Shown: piece after piece, positions 5,396 to 5,811 of the stretch | How positions within the stretch are numbered: the stretch's first letter is position 1 | How the letters are laid out: every line of letters starts with the position of its first letter | Assembly (NCBI GenBank): GCA_009704425.1 | Contig: WLEG01000125.1 | Span: forward strand, 1-5,811 | Source of the DNA: Actinomycetota bacterium | GTDB lineage: Bacteria; Actinomycetota; Acidimicrobiia; Acidimicrobiales; Ilumatobacteraceae | Direction of reading: 5' to 3' | Length of the DNA stretch: 5,811 bases | Notes under the pieces: model-generated | What the model saw: the letters and a program-made list of their open reading frames with translations, nothing else | What the model was told of the DNA's origin: nothing | The model's database searches: none | Translations under genes and position numbers: made by a program

Positions 5396-5752
5396 ATGAG
5401 CGCTCCCACCACCCAGCCCCGTTCCCTCGCCAACGTCCGCCGCGCCACCGCCGGTTCCGGACCCCGCCGCCACCGTCGCCGTTCGTTCTGGCAACGATCG
5501 CTCGACGAGGCCCGCGGCAGCGGTGACTGGTACCGCATCCCCAAGCTGTACACCAAGAAGACGGCTCAACAGATCGCCAGCGACGTGCGGTGCGCGCACC
5601 TGCGACCGACCTCGGTGCACCGGGTACGTGGGTTCGCGCCCGGAGAAATGTGGGAGAGCAAGTGGATCCCCACCACCATCGGCGCTCCCGGCGACTGCGA
5701 GGTGTGGGTCCGCTTTCTCGGCGAGAAGTTCAGCCTGGCCGAGGCGGGCTGA
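5396..5752 (+). CDS. Small basic protein of unknown function
   Basis: This is a 118-residue protein I do not recognise. The N-terminal 35 residues are strongly basic and probably disordered (RRATAG, then PRRHRRRS at 23-30). From about residue 44 it looks folded: DWYRIPKLYTKKTAQQIASD, then HRVRGF, then EMWESKW around 84-90, and a C-terminal strand CEVWVRFLGEKF. The aromatic-rich core with a basic tail could suit nucleic-acid or ribosome contact, but that is only a guess from composition. Cys66 and Cys101 are the only cysteines. I chose the ATG at 5396. AGAGG sits only 1 nt before it, too close for a normal Shine-Dalgarno, so the message may be leaderless. The frame is open upstream into the Nudix gene. 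GC-rich codon use is like that of its neighbours. Confidence 0.7.
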   Translation: MSAPTTQPRSLANVRRATAGSGPRRHRRRSFWQRSLDEARGSGDWYRIPKLYTKKTAQQIASDVRCAHLRPTSVHRVRGFAPGEMWESKWIPTTIGAPGDCEVWVRFLGEKFSLAEAG

Positions 5753-5774
5753 CGACCCTCTCATCTCCGACGAG

Positions 5775-5811
5775 TCAGTGCGACGGATCCGGGCTACCCA
5801 GATACATCACC
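5775..5811 (-). CDS. Possible 3' end of a minus-strand gene entering from the right edge
   Basis: Read on the minus strand from the window edge, one frame encodes VMYLGSPDPSH and then TGA at 5775-5777, while the other two minus frames hit stops at once. This would be a gene convergent with the small basic protein, 22 bp away. The stretch is too short to identify, and a plus-strand start at the GTG at 5779 is an alternative reading. Confidence 0.25.
   Translation of the reverse strand, partial: VMYLGSPDPSH

Overview
This is a high-GC, gene-dense chromosomal segment. Frequent GTG starts, an actinobacterial-style SucC, a stand-alone mutase-type B12-binding subunit and an LPXTG-type surface protein point to an actinobacterium. 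An Acidimicrobiia-like lineage is a reasonable guess, but it is inferred from style and not from a marker gene. I see no rRNA, tRNA, CRISPR array, transposase or phage gene.

Layout. On the minus strand, read right to left from 3193 to 1: a secreted, His/Asp-rich, LPMTG-sorted surface protein (2441-3193), a terminator-like hairpin (2365-2406), a small adenosylcobalamin-binding mutase subunit (1890-2291), then sucC (657-1808) and sucD (1-652, cut by the window edge). sucC and sucD are 4 bp apart and clearly form an operon. The B12-binding gene lies 81 bp upstream of sucC in the same direction. A plus-strand gene for a single-pass membrane protein (3320-3832) diverges from the surface-protein gene. 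It converges on a minus-strand phytanoyl-CoA dioxygenase-family gene (3953-4747). Between these two gene ends lies the most striking non-coding structure of the window: a perfect 20-bp inverted repeat around a 66-bp loop that has its own hairpins. A plus-strand MTH1-like Nudix hydrolase (4806-5327) diverges from the dioxygenase and is followed by a small basic protein of unknown function (5396-5752). The last 37 bp may be the 3' end of a further minus-strand gene.

How the genes fit together. SucCD interconverts succinyl-CoA and succinate in the TCA cycle. A B12-dependent acyl-CoA mutase (methylmalonyl-, isobutyryl- or 2-hydroxyisobutyryl-CoA type) also deals in short acyl-CoAs, and methylmalonyl-CoA mutase yields succinyl-CoA. 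The pairing is therefore metabolically sensible, although the large catalytic mutase subunit is not in the window. The other genes (surface protein, membrane protein, oxygenase, Nudix, unknown) show no obvious pathway link. I found no convincing new multi-gene system. The best leads are the convergent-gene inverted-repeat element, the His-rich surface protein and the orphan B12 subunit next to sucCD.
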